DNA from: Rickettsiales bacterium
GTDB lineage: Bacteria; Pseudomonadota; Alphaproteobacteria; Rickettsiales; UBA998
Direction of reading: 5' to 3'
DNA: 35,696 nucleotides
Assembly: GCA_028279475.1 (NCBI GenBank)
Contig: JANQNR010000009.1
Location: 1-35,696, forward strand
Shown: in pieces, positions 34,594 to 35,696 of the stretch
Numbering within the stretch: the first letter of the stretch is position 1
Layout of the letters: each line of letters starts with the position of its first letter
Position numbers and translations under genes: made by a program
Notes under the pieces: model-generated
Seen by the model: only the letters and a program-made list of their open reading frames with translations
Told to the model about the DNA's origin: nothing
Database searches by the model: none

Positions 34594-35696
<1,103 letters not shown>

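Overview
The window looks like chromosomal DNA of a flagellated, Gram-negative alphaproteobacterium of roughly 50% GC, most likely a member or close relative of Rickettsiales. Three observations point there. First, a virB3-virB4-virB6-virB6-virB6 cluster matches the order of the Rickettsiales rvh type IV secretion system. Second, the 16S rRNA gene runs out of the window with no tRNA-Ile, tRNA-Ala or 23S gene behind it, as in Rickettsiales, where 16S is split from 23S-5S. Third, fliX diverges from flgI, as in alphaproteobacteria such as Caulobacter. Unlike classic reduced intracellular Rickettsiales, this genome keeps flagella, LPS export, the shikimate entry enzyme, pyrimidine and isoprenoid genes, and has moderate GC. 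A deep-branching or less reduced lineage is my inference; the 16S gene can settle it.

Layout: 1-3081 holds the tail of an unknown gene, a minus-strand membrane protein and lptD. 3180-8464 holds a GGDEF diguanylate cyclase, a class II DAHP synthase coupled to an Asp/Glu racemase, a small membrane protein and glmM. 8469-9342 is a non-coding-rich stretch with two inverted copies of a hairpin-rich element flanking a 73-aa ORF. 9395-17565 is the type IV secretion block: an unknown 256-aa gene diverges from virB3-virB4-three virB6 genes-a VirB7-like lipoprotein. folD follows.

18540-26176 is a seven-gene minus-strand flagellar block, read flgI, cheL/flgJN, flgN-like, flgK, flgL, fliW, fliB, with fliX diverging at 26429. 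It makes the P ring, rod factor, hook-filament junction proteins, their chaperone, a flagellin-level regulator and a flagellin lysine methylase. 27065-32537 holds two secreted proteins (one a 22-residue Lys/Arg/Glu repeat protein), pyrE, two unknown genes overlapping tail to tail, dxs and a 54-aa lipoprotein. The end carries rsmB, tRNA-Thr and a partial 16S rRNA gene with a long extra hairpin in the helix 26 (V5) region.

Points most worth a second look: the inverted-element cassette and its dispersed GTCATTCCGG-bounded relatives; the tiny VirB7-like lipoprotein; the Bacillus-like flgN-flgK-flgL-fliW order with fliB where csrA would be expected; a very large FlgK with an FCCH-like insert; the 16S insertion; and the unknown gene facing the T4SS operon. 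I saw no CRISPR array, transposase, integrase or phage genes.
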